From Bacteroidota bacterium (GTDB lineage: Bacteria; Bacteroidota; Bacteroidia; Bacteroidales; GCA-2748055), in contig JAHEEC010000021.1 of the NCBI GenBank assembly GCA_024640885.1, forward strand, positions 1-53,096: 53,096 nt of DNA, in the 5' to 3' direction. This document shows, in pieces, positions 1 to 9,620 of the stretch. The notes below the pieces were generated by a model, which searched no databases, was not told the origin of the DNA, and was given only the letters and a program-made list of their open reading frames with translations. The position numbers were made by a program, and so were the translations under genes. How positions within the stretch are numbered: position 1 is the stretch's first letter; each line of letters opens with the position of its first letter.

Positions 1-1226
1 GATGTATTTAATTCATAAGCTTTCTCCAGAACCGGAATTGCATCATGGTACTTCTCCTCCCCGAGTTCGATCAAACGGTTCCTTGTGGCTTCATGTTCCT
101 CCTCATTGGACCTGTCATAAAAATCAGCCCCCTGGAGGTAATAGATGAAGCCCATATCGTACCAAACATAATAAATGCTGGGATTAAGCTCGCTGGCCTT
201 TTTATAGGATTCGATGGCCTTATCAATGTACTCAACCTCTTCCTTGTTGATCAGCAGCCTTCCGTTCCAGTAATAGGCCTCCGGAATGCCAGGATTCCTG
301 GAAATGGCCGATTCCATGAAGGCAATCCCCTCATCAAACTGTTTTAGAAGGATATACGTATCTGCAATGTTGGCAATGATATTCACAGTATCGGGATACT
401 TTTCATAGGCTTCCTTTAAAATTGCAAGGGCACCCAGGGTATCCTCCACCGACATGTAGTCCATTTTAATCTGCAGGTAGGTATTGGGCCCGCCATAATT
501 CACATCTGCCAGTTGCTTGTAGTACCCTATGGCCTTCTTATACAAATCTTTATTGTTTGTCTTCTGTGCTATTTCCCGGGAGATTATACCCGAATACTGA
601 ACCATGATTGTATCCATCTCTCCGGCAAACAGATTCATGTTGTTGATCTCCAGGACATTTTCAAAAGAGTTCAGTGATTTATCATATTGATTTGTATAAT
701 AGAAGTTTACACCTTCTCTTTTCAATTGATCCTTAAGCTCAGTTAGATTTTCCTTTATTTTTGGCTCAAGTTTTGATTTTTCATCCAGCTCAAGCGCTTT
801 CAAATAGGCATCCATGGCAACCTTGAGGGGATCTTCCACGATGGGATCTTTCCTGGCCCAGTCCTGGAGCGCACCATTCACAAAGGTGTAGGTCATGTGC
901 TCATAGTTATAGGTCTCGTGCAGGCTTCCTTCAATGGTTTCTTTATCAATGCTTTCAGGCTCCTTGTAGAAAAGGATCATCGTGGCTGGAGCCATTCCCT
1001 CCTGCAATTGCTCAATACCAAGCATGAACACATCCTGCAAAAGTTCCCCTCTTTTTAACCATGTGGCGGCTTTGGTATTCTTCTTTGGATCCTGTATCTC
1101 TTGATCACTCTTTTCAACCTTCTTCTCTACTGTACTGTAATTTAAAAGAATCACAGTGGAAGCCTCCTGTGCGGACATGCTCAGGAAAGCCGATACTACA
1201 AGTGCAAATGTTATAAGTTTTTTCAT
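1..1226 (-). CDS. TPR-repeat protein with signal peptide, 3' part outside window
   Basis: The frame stays open from an ATG at 1226 to the window edge, giving 408 codons with no stop, so the C-terminus is missing. It starts with an exported-type leader (MKKLITFALVVSAFLSMSAQ) that ends in a plausible SAQ cleavage site. The first ~130 mature residues have no motif I recognise. From about residue 150 the sequence runs as helical pairs with TPR-like spacing, for example YYTNQYDKSLNSFENVLEIN and AYYWNGRLLINKEE. The product is probably a periplasmic TPR scaffold. It lies 72 bases downstream of gyrA on the same strand and may be co-transcribed with it. The TPR fold is well supported, but the partner and process are not visible. 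Confidence 0.8.
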   Translation of the reverse strand, partial: MKKLITFALVVSAFLSMSAQEASTVILLNYSTVEKKVEKSDQEIQDPKKNTKAATWLKRGELLQDVFMLGIEQLQEGMAPATMILFYKEPESIDKETIEGSLHETYNYEHMTYTFVNGALQDWARKDPIVEDPLKVAMDAYLKALELDEKSKLEPKIKENLTELKDQLKREGVNFYYTNQYDKSLNSFENVLEINNMNLFAGEMDTIMVQYSGIISREIAQKTNNKDLYKKAIGYYKQLADVNYGGPNTYLQIKMDYMSVEDTLGALAILKEAYEKYPDTVNIIANIADTYILLKQFDEGIAFMESAISRNPGIPEAYYWNGRLLINKEEVEYIDKAIESYKKASELNPSIYYVWYDMGFIYYLQGADFYDRSNEEEHEATRNRLIELGEEKYHDAIPVLEKAYELNT

Positions 1227-1298
1227 ACGGATTGTGATTTTATTCTTTGTAAAAATATAAACTTTACATATAACCTTCAAATAAGATGCCAGAACAGT

Positions 1299-3791
1299 TT
1301 ACTGATTTAAAGCATCTTCTGAATCTTCACTGGAATTATCTTCATTCTCTCCATTGGCGGGAACCTGAGTGGCCGCGGCTATCTCATCCCCTTCCCTTAG
1401 ATTTATAAGCCTGACTCCCTGCGTATTACGCCCCATCACACGAACATCTCTCACTGCAAGCCTGATGGCGATCCCGTTCTCGGTGATGATCATCAGGTCA
1501 TCGTCATCGGTGACCGCTTTTATGGCTATAAGAGAACCGGTTTTATCGGTGATATTAATGGTTTTCACGCCTTTTCCACCCCGGTTGGTGATGCGGTAAT
1601 CATCCAGGTCGGACCTTTTACCGAATCCATTCCTGGAGATCACAAGGATGTCCTTCTCCCCTTCCCTGGCGGTAACAATTCCAACCACTTCATCCTTGGC
1701 GCTGCCAAGGGTGATCCCTTTCACTCCCGAAGCGGTTCTTCCCACTGCCCGGACCGTCTCCTCGTGGAACCGGATCGCTTTCCCGGAACGCACGGCCAGC
1801 ATCAATTCCATATTCCCGTCGGTGAGCCTGGCATCAAGCAGTGTATCTCCCTCCCTGACAATGATGGCGTTGATTCCGTTTTGCCTTGGCCTGGAATAGG
1901 CTTCCAGCCTGGTCTTTTTGATCACCCCTTTCTTAGTGGCCAGGACAATGAAATTGTTGTTGATATATTCCTGGTCCTTCAGATTTTTCACATTTACAAA
2001 GGTCTTGACGGCATCTTCCTTCTCAATGTTGATCAGGTTCTGGATGGCTCTTCCTTTGCTGGCCCGCACTCCTTCCGGGATACGGTATACTTTGAGCCAG
2101 AAGCATTTACCATTCTCAGTGAAAAACAGAATGGTATTATGCATGGAGGCAACAAACATATTCACCATGAAGTCCTCATCCCGGGTTATGCTTCCCTTGG
2201 CACCGACGCCTCCCCTGTTCTGGGTCCGGAATTCGTGGAGCGGGGTCCGTTTGATATATCCCAGGTTTGAAATGGTGATCACCATGTCTTCATCTGCATA
2301 GAAGTCCTCCGGATCAAATTCCCCTTCATCGGGTACCATTTCAGTCCTGCGTTTATCCCCGAATTTCTCCTTGATCTCCAGCAACTCATCCTTGATGATC
2401 TGCATCCTCAGGACCTCATCCGACAGGACTTTTTTGTAATACTCAATCATTTTCATGAGTTCATCAAACTCGGCCCGCAGTTTTTCTCGCTCCAGACCCA
2501 CCAATCTTTGCAGCCTCATCTCGAGGATGGCTTTTGCCTGGATCTCTGTAAACCCAAACTGCTCCATCAGGCCATCTTTGGCCTCCTCCGGTGTCCTGGA
2601 TCCCCTGATCAGGGCGATCACCTCATCAATGTGATCCAATGCCTTGAGCAGCCCCTCAAGCACATGGGCCCTCTTTTCGGCCTGATCAAGGTCATACTCG
2701 GTCCGCCTGACCACCACTTCGTGGCGGTGGCTCACAAAATAGGAGATGATCTGCTTCAGGTTGAGTGTCCGCGGCCGGCCTTTCACCAGCGCTATGTTAT
2801 TTACGTTGAAGGATGTCTGTAATTGTGTGTACTTCAAAAGGTTATTCAGGACCACATGGGCGCTGGCCTCTTTCTTGAGGATGATTACAATGCGCATCCC
2901 CTGCCGGTCCGATTCATCATTGATGTAGGAGATTCCCTCTATCTTCTTCTCATTGATCAAATCTGCAGTTTTTCTGATGAGCTCTGCCTTGTTGACCAGG
3001 TACGGGATTTCGGTAATAATGATCTTCTCCCTGCCGGATTCGGTAATTTCGATTTCGCTTTTTGCCCTGACCACTATCTTACCCCGACCCGTTTCGTAAG
3101 CTTCCCGCACACCATTATATCCGTAGATGATCCCTCCGGTGGGAAAGTCCGGGGCCTTCAGTATATCGGTAAGTTCAGAGATTTCAATATCATTATTGTC
3201 GATATATGCCACGATCGCATCAATGGAATCGCTCAGATTGTGAGGAGGCATATTGGTGGCCATCCCCACTGCGATACCGGAGGTTCCGTTCACCAGCAGG
3301 GTGGGGATCCTCGTGGGAAGAACCGTCGGTTCTTCAAGGGTATCGTCAAAATTCAACTGGAAATCCACCGTATTCTTATCCATATCGGACATGGTCTCTT
3401 CGGCTATCTTCTGCAACCTGGCCTCCGTATACCTCATGGCTGCAGGACTGTCCCCATCCACGGATCCGAAGTTCCCCTGCCCTTCCACAAGGGGATAGCG
3501 CAGGGACCACTCCTGTGCCATCCTTACCATGGCATCGTAAACAGAGGAATCGCCATGCGGGTGGTATTTACCCAGCACCTCACCCACGATCCTGGCCGAT
3601 TTTTTATAGGGCCTGTTTGAATATACACCCAGCTCGGACATGCCATACAGCACCCTCCTGTGAACCGGTTTCAGCCCATCCCTTACATCAGGCAAAGCCC
3701 TTGAAACGATCACTGACATCGAGTAATCGATGTAGGCCGATTTCATTTCCTCCTCGATGTTAATTCTCAGTATTTTTTCCCCTTCAGCCAT
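1299..3791 (-). CDS. gyrA: DNA gyrase subunit A
   Basis: GyrA is the breakage-reunion subunit of DNA gyrase and works with GyrB to introduce negative supercoils. The 830-residue length is typical. The winged-helix/tower region contains [10 protein letters not shown] with the catalytic tyrosine at residue 121. The quinolone-determining region reads [10 protein letters not shown], so Ser82 and Asp86 (the counterparts of E. coli Ser83 and Asp87) are of the susceptible type. The C-terminal beta-pinwheel carries NRGGVG and NRGGKG, the latter a Bacteroidota-style GyrA box, which argues for gyrase rather than ParC. The protein ends in an acidic tail. It is divergent from clpC across 209 bases. Confidence 0.97.
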   Translation of the reverse strand: MAEGEKILRINIEEEMKSAYIDYSMSVIVSRALPDVRDGLKPVHRRVLYGMSELGVYSNRPYKKSARIVGEVLGKYHPHGDSSVYDAMVRMAQEWSLRYPLVEGQGNFGSVDGDSPAAMRYTEARLQKIAEETMSDMDKNTVDFQLNFDDTLEEPTVLPTRIPTLLVNGTSGIAVGMATNMPPHNLSDSIDAIVAYIDNNDIEISELTDILKAPDFPTGGIIYGYNGVREAYETGRGKIVVRAKSEIEITESGREKIIITEIPYLVNKAELIRKTADLINEKKIEGISYINDESDRQGMRIVIILKKEASAHVVLNNLLKYTQLQTSFNVNNIALVKGRPRTLNLKQIISYFVSHRHEVVVRRTEYDLDQAEKRAHVLEGLLKALDHIDEVIALIRGSRTPEEAKDGLMEQFGFTEIQAKAILEMRLQRLVGLEREKLRAEFDELMKMIEYYKKVLSDEVLRMQIIKDELLEIKEKFGDKRRTEMVPDEGEFDPEDFYADEDMVITISNLGYIKRTPLHEFRTQNRGGVGAKGSITRDEDFMVNMFVASMHNTILFFTENGKCFWLKVYRIPEGVRASKGRAIQNLINIEKEDAVKTFVNVKNLKDQEYINNNFIVLATKKGVIKKTRLEAYSRPRQNGINAIIVREGDTLLDARLTDGNMELMLAVRSGKAIRFHEETVRAVGRTASGVKGITLGSAKDEVVGIVTAREGEKDILVISRNGFGKRSDLDDYRITNRGGKGVKTINITDKTGSLIAIKAVTDDDDLMIITENGIAIRLAVRDVRVMGRNTQGVRLINLREGDEIAAATQVPANGENEDNSSEDSEDALNQ

Positions 3792-3940
3792 CTACTTATA
3801 ACTAATTAATTATCAAAGTATTAAATCTTAGATTCCACCTCTCTGGAATAACATACGAAAATAGTTAATTCCACTCTAAAAACCTCATAATTAAAGCGCT
3901 TTTATTAACATTGAACTGTTTATAATAGATTGCTGTTTTA

Positions 3941-3971
3941 TTGATATATTTACACCTTATTATTTACTTTG
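3941..3971 (+). promoter_or_regulatory. possible clpC promoter
   Basis: TTG at 3941-3943 is followed after 20 bases by TTACTTTG at 3964-3971, 29 bases before the clpC ATG. The layout resembles the Bacteroidota -33/-7 promoter, but the -7 box departs from TAnnTTTG. A GGAGG at 3984-3988 is an unusually clear Shine-Dalgarno-like sequence for this phylum, set 12 bases from the ATG. Confidence 0.3.
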
Positions 3972-4000
3972 TTTTTTTAATACGGAGGGAAGTTTAATTC

Positions 4001-6589
4001 ATGGATGCACAGTTTTCACAACGGATAAAAGATGTGCTGGGGTACAGCAAGGAAGAGGCGGTCAGGCTTGGAAACTCACACATCAGCGTAGAGCACCTTT
4101 TCCTTGGGATACTCAGGGATGGCGAGGGACTTGCCATTGATGTACTGGTGGTGCTAGGTGTGGAGTTATATGATTTGAGGATGGCCATTGAAAAGAGCAT
4201 CAGGAACGATCAGCCATCCACGGTCACGGATCCCGACAGCCTGCCACTGCTGAAGAGTGCCGAGAGAATCCTGAAACTTACCCACCTGGAGGCCCGTTCC
4301 ATGAAAGAAAAAACCATCGATACCAACCACCTGTTGCTCGCCATCCTGAAAGATGACAACAATTATGCCACCCGGTACCTGGTGGAAAACGGCATCACTT
4401 ATAACAAAGTGAAACAGGAAATTGCTGATTCACAGCCTGAAAGCAGAGCGGATTTTCCGGGTGACGAAGATGATGAGGGCAAGGGCCCCTTCAGCGGAGG
4501 CGGCTCCACAGGAGGAGGCAAAGGAAATCCCGGAGCCTCCCAAAAATCAAGTTCCGACACGCCGGTCCTGGATAATTTTGGGATCGACCTGACCAAAGCA
4601 GCCGAGGAGGACCGGCTCGATCCCATTGTGGGACGGGAGACAGAGATCGAACGGCTGGCCCAGATCCTCAGCAGGCGAAAAAAGAACAATCCCATCCTCA
4701 TTGGAGAACCAGGGGTGGGAAAATCGGCCATAGCAGAGGGCCTGGCGCTGAGAATCATCCAGAGAAAAGTGAGCAGGGTGCTTTTCGATAAACGTGTGGT
4801 GACCCTCGACCTCGCCTCCATTGTGGCCGGAACCAAGTACAGGGGACAGTTCGAAGAGCGGATGAAAGCCATCCTGAATGAGCTGGTGAAGAATCCGACC
4901 ATCATTCTATTTATAGATGAGATCCACACCATTGTGGGTGCCGGCGGGGCAACCGGGTCACTGGATGCCGCCAATATGCTCAAGCCTGCCCTGGCGCGGG
5001 GTGAGATCCAGTGCATTGGCGCAACAACCCTTGACGAATACAGGCAGCACATTGAAAAGGATGGTGCCCTGGAGCGCAGGTTCCAGAAAGTAATGGTCGA
5101 TCCCACTTCTCCGGAAGAAACCGTGGATATCCTCAAGAACATCAAGGAAAGGTATGAAGAGCATCACAACGTAAACTATACCGAAGATGCAATCATTGCC
5201 TGTGTGAAACTTACACAGCGTTACATCAGTGACAGGCACCTCCCAGACAAGGCCATTGATGCGCTTGATGAAGCCGGATCAAGGGTTCACATCTCCAATA
5301 TCGTGGTTCCCGAACAGATCGTGAAACTGGAACAGGACATTGAACAGACCAAGCAGGATAAGATCCAGGCCGTGAAGAATCAGAACTTTGAAAAGGCTGC
5401 CAGTTACAGGGACAAGGAGAAAGAGTTGCTGGACAGGCTGGATTCTGAGAAAAAGAAGTGGGAGAAGGAGCTTTCCCTGAACAGGGAGACCGTGGATGAG
5501 CATAAAGTTGCAGAAGTGGTGGCCATGATGACCGGGGTTCCCGTACAGCGGATCGCACAGGCTGAAGGAGCCAGGCTGCTGAAGATGGCCGATGAGCTGA
5601 GGGGCAGTGTAATTGGCCAGGATGAGGCCATCGGGAAAGTGGTCAGATCGATCCAGCGGAACAGGGCCGGTCTGAAGGATCCCAACAAACCCATCGGAAC
5701 CTTTGTGTTTCTTGGGCCGACCGGCGTAGGGAAAACCCAGATGGCCAAGGTGCTTGCAAAGTATCTGTTCGAATCCATTGACAACCTGATCCGGGTCGAT
5801 ATGAGCGAATACATGGAGAAGTTCTCAGTATCAAGGCTGGTGGGTGCACCTCCGGGTTACGTGGGCTATGAAGAAGGCGGACAGCTCACCGAGAAGGTGC
5901 GCAGGAAACCCTATGCCGTAGTGCTCCTTGATGAGATCGAAAAGGCGCATCCCGACGTGTTCAATATCCTGCTTCAGGTTTTGGACGAAGGGCAGCTTAC
6001 TGACAGCCTGGGCAGGAGGGTCGATTTCAGGAACACCATCGTGATCATGACCTCCAATATCGGGACCCGGGAACTGAAGGACTTTGGTCAGGGTGTGGGC
6101 TTTGCCACAAGGACCAGGCAGGATGCGGTTAATGAACATGCCAAGAGCGTGATCCAAAAAGCCCTGAAACGCGCATTCGCCCCCGAATTCCTGAACAGGA
6201 TCGATGATGTGGTCCTGTTCAATACGTTGACCAGGGAAGACATCCATAAGATCATTGATATTGAGCTGAAAGGCCTTTATGACAGGGTGAAAAACCTGGG
6301 CTACGAGATCAAGCTTTCCAATGAGGCCAAGGATTATGTGCTTGAAAAGGGATATGACATCCAGTTTGGTGCGAGGCCTCTGAAGAGGGCTATTCAGAAG
6401 TACCTGGAAGATCCGATGGCGGAGACCATCATTAAATCTGCGCTGGTTGAAGGGGATACGATGGTAGTTGACTTTGACAAGGAAAAGGAAGAGATCACCG
6501 TGGGTATACAGAAGAAAAAAGGAGTACTTCCAAAGGCCAAAAAGGAACTTCCCGAATCGAAGGAATCAGGCGATCCCCCTAAAAAATAG
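4001..6589 (+). CDS. clpC: ClpC-type AAA+ chaperone, ATPase subunit of Clp protease
   Basis: A Hsp100 unfoldase that feeds substrates to ClpP. The 862-residue protein has a double Clp N domain (about 1-145), then a Gly/Ser-rich linker (about 158-180). AAA-1 has Walker A GEPGVGKS at 235-242 and a Walker B ending in IDEIHT. A UVR-type coiled middle segment (about 441-480) separates ClpC from ClpA and ClpB. AAA-2 has GPTGVGKT at 572-579 and Walker B VLLDEIEKAHPD. The C-terminus is a Lys/Glu/Pro-rich tail of about 30 residues. It is divergent from gyrA and converges on rimO with 11 bases between stops. No adapter gene (mcsA/mcsB) is present, as is usual outside Firmicutes. Confidence 0.96.
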   Translation: MDAQFSQRIKDVLGYSKEEAVRLGNSHISVEHLFLGILRDGEGLAIDVLVVLGVELYDLRMAIEKSIRNDQPSTVTDPDSLPLLKSAERILKLTHLEARSMKEKTIDTNHLLLAILKDDNNYATRYLVENGITYNKVKQEIADSQPESRADFPGDEDDEGKGPFSGGGSTGGGKGNPGASQKSSSDTPVLDNFGIDLTKAAEEDRLDPIVGRETEIERLAQILSRRKKNNPILIGEPGVGKSAIAEGLALRIIQRKVSRVLFDKRVVTLDLASIVAGTKYRGQFEERMKAILNELVKNPTIILFIDEIHTIVGAGGATGSLDAANMLKPALARGEIQCIGATTLDEYRQHIEKDGALERRFQKVMVDPTSPEETVDILKNIKERYEEHHNVNYTEDAIIACVKLTQRYISDRHLPDKAIDALDEAGSRVHISNIVVPEQIVKLEQDIEQTKQDKIQAVKNQNFEKAASYRDKEKELLDRLDSEKKKWEKELSLNRETVDEHKVAEVVAMMTGVPVQRIAQAEGARLLKMADELRGSVIGQDEAIGKVVRSIQRNRAGLKDPNKPIGTFVFLGPTGVGKTQMAKVLAKYLFESIDNLIRVDMSEYMEKFSVSRLVGAPPGYVGYEEGGQLTEKVRRKPYAVVLLDEIEKAHPDVFNILLQVLDEGQLTDSLGRRVDFRNTIVIMTSNIGTRELKDFGQGVGFATRTRQDAVNEHAKSVIQKALKRAFAPEFLNRIDDVVLFNTLTREDIHKIIDIELKGLYDRVKNLGYEIKLSNEAKDYVLEKGYDIQFGARPLKRAIQKYLEDPMAETIIKSALVEGDTMVVDFDKEKEEITVGIQKKKGVLPKAKKELPESKESGDPPKK

Positions 6590-6600
6590 GTGCCGGCCCG

Positions 6601-7896
6601 TTAACTTTTCTCCACCATTCCCTGGAGGTCGAATTCCCCGGCTCCCGAAATCCGGACTTGGTAGAATTTGCCAGGAATGAGGAGCTGGTCTGCAGGGATC
6701 AGGACTTCATTGTCCACTTCCGGTGAATCATATTGTGTCCGTCCCACATAATACCCTCCCTCTTCCCTGTCTATCAATACTTTGAATAATCTTCCGATCC
6801 GGGCCTGATTCAACTCCAGGGAGATCTCCTGCTGCTGCTCCATCACCAACCGGGCGCGTTCAGATTTCACTTTGTCCGGTACCGAATCCTCCAGATTTCT
6901 GAACGCCGGTGTATCCTCCTCGTGGGAGTATGGAAAAACTCCCAGCCTCTCGAATCTGAAATCAGCCAGGAACTTCATCAGTTCCATGAAATTCTCTTCA
7001 GTTTCGCCGGGAAATCCTGTCATTACAGTGGTCCGGAGGGCCACATCGGGAATCTTTTCCCGAAAAGATCCCAGCAGGCTCTCCAGTTTTTTTCGGTTGT
7101 GGCCCCTACCCATGTCTGCGAGTACATTGTCAGAAATGTGCTGGATGGGAATATCCATGTAGTTGCATATCTTCTCGCTGGTTGCCATCAATTCAATCAC
7201 TTCGCCCGGAAAGCCCGTGGGATAGGCATAATGGAGCCTGATCCATTCCAACTCCCTGATTCCCAAGAGTTCCCTGAGAAGGAGCGGCAGCGCGCGTTTC
7301 CGGTACAGGTCTGTTCCATAATCGGTAAGATCCTGGGCGATCAGGATGAGTTCCTTTACACCCTTGGCTGCCAGTTTTTCAGCCTCACTCATCAAAGATT
7401 CAACGGAGAGGGATTGTTGCTTCCCCCGGATCCCCGGGATGGCACAAAATGAGCAGGTTCTGTTACAACCCTCTGAAATCTTCAGGTAGGCATAATGGGA
7501 CGGGGTGGTTATCTCCCGGTCTGTAAGCAAAAGATGGTCAAGCTTGCTTCCGGCTGCCTCCAGGATCCTCGGCATATCCCACACCCCGAAAAACCCATCA
7601 ACCTCTTTCATTTCGGATTGCAATTCATCTTTATAACGCTCTGAAAGACAACCCATCACAAATAATTTCTCCAGGTTCCCCCGTTTCTTCTCCTCGATGT
7701 ATGCAAGAATTGTATCCACGGATTCCTCTTTTGCATCAAGGATAAATCCACAGGTATTGATAATGACGATCCGGGCTGGGATCTCATATTCATTGTGCAT
7801 CACCCTGTACCCGGCAGCGCGGAACTGTGCAAGGAGGTGTTCAGAATCTACCAGGTTCTTGGAACAACCCAGCGTAAGAATATTTACGGTCATCAT
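6601..7896 (-). CDS. rimO: ribosomal protein uS12 methylthiotransferase RimO
   Basis: A radical SAM enzyme that adds a beta-methylthio group to the conserved aspartate of ribosomal protein S12. The N-terminal UPF0004 domain opens with TLGCSKNLVDSEH, the hallmark that separates RimO from MiaB, and supplies cluster ligands C11, C49 and C83. The radical SAM motif EGCNRTCSFC gives C144, C148 and C151. A TRAM domain closes the 431-residue protein. The ATG overlaps the ftsY stop by one base (TAATG), indicating translational coupling. A second in-frame ATG immediately follows. The ftsY-rimO pairing is usual in Bacteroidota. Confidence 0.95.
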   Translation of the reverse strand: MMTVNILTLGCSKNLVDSEHLLAQFRAAGYRVMHNEYEIPARIVIINTCGFILDAKEESVDTILAYIEEKKRGNLEKLFVMGCLSERYKDELQSEMKEVDGFFGVWDMPRILEAAGSKLDHLLLTDREITTPSHYAYLKISEGCNRTCSFCAIPGIRGKQQSLSVESLMSEAEKLAAKGVKELILIAQDLTDYGTDLYRKRALPLLLRELLGIRELEWIRLHYAYPTGFPGEVIELMATSEKICNYMDIPIQHISDNVLADMGRGHNRKKLESLLGSFREKIPDVALRTTVMTGFPGETEENFMELMKFLADFRFERLGVFPYSHEEDTPAFRNLEDSVPDKVKSERARLVMEQQQEISLELNQARIGRLFKVLIDREEGGYYVGRTQYDSPEVDNEVLIPADQLLIPGKFYQVRISGAGEFDLQGMVEKS

Positions 7897-8837
7897 TAAC
7901 TGAAAAGGCTGTCAACAAACTCGTTCCGGTCGAATACCTGAAGGTCTTCAAGTTTTTCACCAATACCGATGTATTTCACCGGGATCTGAAACTGGTCCGA
8001 GATACCGATCACCACACCTCCCTTGGCTGTTCCATCCAGCTTGGTAAGGGCAAGTGCATTCACTTCAGTGGCTTTGGTGAATTGTTTCGCCTGCTCGAAA
8101 GCATTCTGGCCTGTGGACCCGTCCAGGATCAACAATACTTCATGGGGAGCTTCCGGGATCACTTTCTGCATAACCCTCCTGATCTTGCTCAACTCGTTCA
8201 TAAGGTTTACTTTATTGTGTAACCTTCCGGCAGTATCAATAATCACCACATCTTTATTCCCTGAAACAGCGGAAGAAAGTGTATCGAAAGCCACCGATGC
8301 GGGATCGGATCCCATATCCTGTTTTACGATTTCCACTCCTACCCTCCCGGCCCATATGGAAAGTTGGTCAACCGCTGCGGCCCTGAAGGTATCCGCCGCA
8401 CCCAGAAGTACATCCTTTCCTGCATTTTTAAAGTGGTGTGCCAGTTTCCCGATGGTGGTGGTTTTCCCAACCCCGTTGACGCCCACCACCATGATCACGT
8501 AGGGTTTTGCGGGCAAGGGTTTATCAAATCCAACCACAGGCCCTGAGTTGTTCTCCTCCAGCAATAATGCAATTTCCTCCCTGAGAATGGAGTTCAATTC
8601 GCTGGTATTCATAAATTTGTCACGTGCCACCCTGGACTCGATCCGCTCGATGATCCGCAGGGTAGTCTCTACCCCCACATCAGAAGTGATCAGTACCTCC
8701 TCCAGGTTGTCCAATACCTCGTCATCCACCCTGGATTTTCCCACGACTGCCCTGGAGAGTTTCTTGAATACACTCTCCTTGGTCTTCTCAAGCCCCCGGT
8801 CCAGGTTCTTCTTTTTATCAAAGCTAAAAAGGCCCAT
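7896..8837 (-). CDS. ftsY: signal recognition particle receptor FtsY
   Basis: The SRP-GTPase receptor that docks ribosome-SRP complexes at the inner membrane. Motifs run in order: NG-domain helical bundle (about 10-95), G1 loop GVNGVGKTT at 119-127, DTFRAAAVDQL, DTAGR, TKLDGTAKGG and the closing motif GIGEKLEDLQVF. At 313 residues it lacks the long acidic A domain of E. coli FtsY, so membrane binding probably relies on the basic amphipathic start MGLFSFDKKK. It lies 73 bases downstream of the DUF4295 gene, behind a hairpin that resembles a terminator, and is coupled to rimO. Confidence 0.96.
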   Translation of the reverse strand: MGLFSFDKKKNLDRGLEKTKESVFKKLSRAVVGKSRVDDEVLDNLEEVLITSDVGVETTLRIIERIESRVARDKFMNTSELNSILREEIALLLEENNSGPVVGFDKPLPAKPYVIMVVGVNGVGKTTTIGKLAHHFKNAGKDVLLGAADTFRAAAVDQLSIWAGRVGVEIVKQDMGSDPASVAFDTLSSAVSGNKDVVIIDTAGRLHNKVNLMNELSKIRRVMQKVIPEAPHEVLLILDGSTGQNAFEQAKQFTKATEVNALALTKLDGTAKGGVVIGISDQFQIPVKYIGIGEKLEDLQVFDRNEFVDSLFS

Positions 8838-8855
8838 GATCCGTAGTTTTTACAT

Positions 8856-8885
8856 AAAAAAAGCTCTCTTTTTCAAGAAAGCTTT
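8856..8885 (-). terminator. intrinsic terminator/attenuator between DUF4295 gene and ftsY
   Basis: On the minus strand the arm AAAGCTTTCT pairs with AGAGAGCTTT across a 6-base loop, giving ten pairs including one G-U. The right arm runs into TTTT, so the transcript ends in about seven U residues. It sits just after the DUF4295 stop and before ftsY, so it may separate abundant ribosomal-protein transcription from ftsY-rimO. Confidence 0.6.
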
Positions 8886-8910
8886 GAAATCGATATATTT
8901 TGAACAACGA

Positions 8911-9060
8911 TTACTTGAAGAAATCATTGATATGATCATTGTGCACCACTTCCTCTTCGAATGTGTATGCTCCTGATTTGGGAGAACGTACCATTTTGAT
9001 GCATTTGGTAAAGTTCCTTCCCTCTCCGCTCTGCAATGTTGCAACAACTTTCTTGGCCAT
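8911..9060 (-). CDS. DUF4295 family small protein
   Basis: This 49-residue protein opens MAKKVVATLQ, has a central RSPKSGAY and an acidic/aromatic end (FEEEVVHNDH). It matches the small DUF4295 proteins that in Bacteroidota sit between rpmG and ftsY. The high Lys content at the start and its place among ribosomal-protein genes suggest a ribosome-associated role, but none is established as far as I know. The start is fixed by the only in-frame ATG, 11 bases after the rpmG stop. I am confident it is a gene and fairly confident of the family. Confidence 0.88.
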   Translation of the reverse strand: MAKKVVATLQSGEGRNFTKCIKMVRSPKSGAYTFEEEVVHNDHINDFFK

Positions 9061-9071
9061 TTTTCAGTTCC

Positions 9072-9260
9072 TTATTTTATTTCGCGATGTACTGTAACTT
9101 TTCTCAATACGGGGTTATATTTCTTCTGCTCAAGCCTGTCAGGAGTATTCTTCCTGTTCTTGGTAGTAATATAACGAGAGGTTCCGGGCATCCCGCTTTC
9201 CTTGTGCTCTGTACATTCCAGAATAACCTGTACCCTGTTTCCTTTACCTTTCTTAGCCAT
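9072..9260 (-). CDS. rpmG: 50S ribosomal protein bL33
   Basis: A small large-subunit protein of 62 residues. It is recognisable from [20 protein letters not shown], the [16 protein letters not shown] stretch and the end [10 protein letters not shown]. Only one cysteine remains where zinc-binding bL33 has four, so this is the zinc-independent form. It follows rpmB by 12 bases and precedes the DUF4295 gene by 11, forming one transcript. Confidence 0.94.
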   Translation of the reverse strand: MAKKGKGNRVQVILECTEHKESGMPGTSRYITTKNRKNTPDRLEQKKYNPVLRKVTVHREIK

Positions 9261-9272
9261 TTCTTACTTTAA

Positions 9273-9515
9273 TTAATAAGATTTTAGAAATCCTTTTTTC
9301 ACGGCTGCATCCAAAGTGGACTTCAGTCCGTTCTTATTAATGGTACGAATTCCCTGTGCAGAAACCCTGAGATCCACATACCTGTCCTCCTCGGCGAGAT
9401 AGAACTTCTTATCAAACAGATTAGGTTGGAAAGTTCTTTTAGTTCTTCTCTTTGAGTGAGATACGTTGTTCCCCACCATCATCTTTTTACCTGTAATCTG
9501 ACAAATTTTCGACAT
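9273..9515 (-). CDS. rpmB: 50S ribosomal protein bL28
   Basis: A large-subunit protein of 80 residues beginning [11 protein letters not shown], followed by [16 protein letters not shown] and ending KKGFLKSY, all typical of bL28. I chose the ATG at 9515. The open frame extends 14 codons upstream to 9557, but that extension has no bL28 similarity and would run over the probable promoter. It is the first gene of the rpmB-rpmG-DUF4295 unit. Confidence 0.94.
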   Translation of the reverse strand: MSKICQITGKKMMVGNNVSHSKRRTKRTFQPNLFDKKFYLAEEDRYVDLRVSAQGIRTINKNGLKSTLDAAVKKGFLKSY

Positions 9516-9554
9516 TTTTCCTTTGAATTTCAGATCAATTCTTCTAACGAGGCG

Positions 9555-9586
9555 CAAATTACGTAAATATTTATGAGATTATCAAA
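9555..9586 (-). promoter_or_regulatory. probable promoter of the rpmB operon
   Basis: On the minus strand TTTG (9586-9583) is followed after 21 bases by TAATTTG (9561-9555), 39 bases before the rpmB ATG. Spacing fits the Bacteroidota -33/-7 pattern. The -7 box is one base shorter than TAnnTTTG. Confidence 0.45.
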
Positions 9587-9620
9587 CTTTCCAGGACAAA
9601 AAATCGCCGGGACCACCCTC

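Noticed and set aside
1369..3763. Several plus-strand frames of 60-265 codons inside gyrA
   Set aside because: They are antisense shadows of a certain gene and show no independent domains.
3814..3820. TACTTTG on the minus strand as a gyrA promoter
   Set aside because: The box is one base short and no TTTG or TTG lies 19-21 bases upstream.
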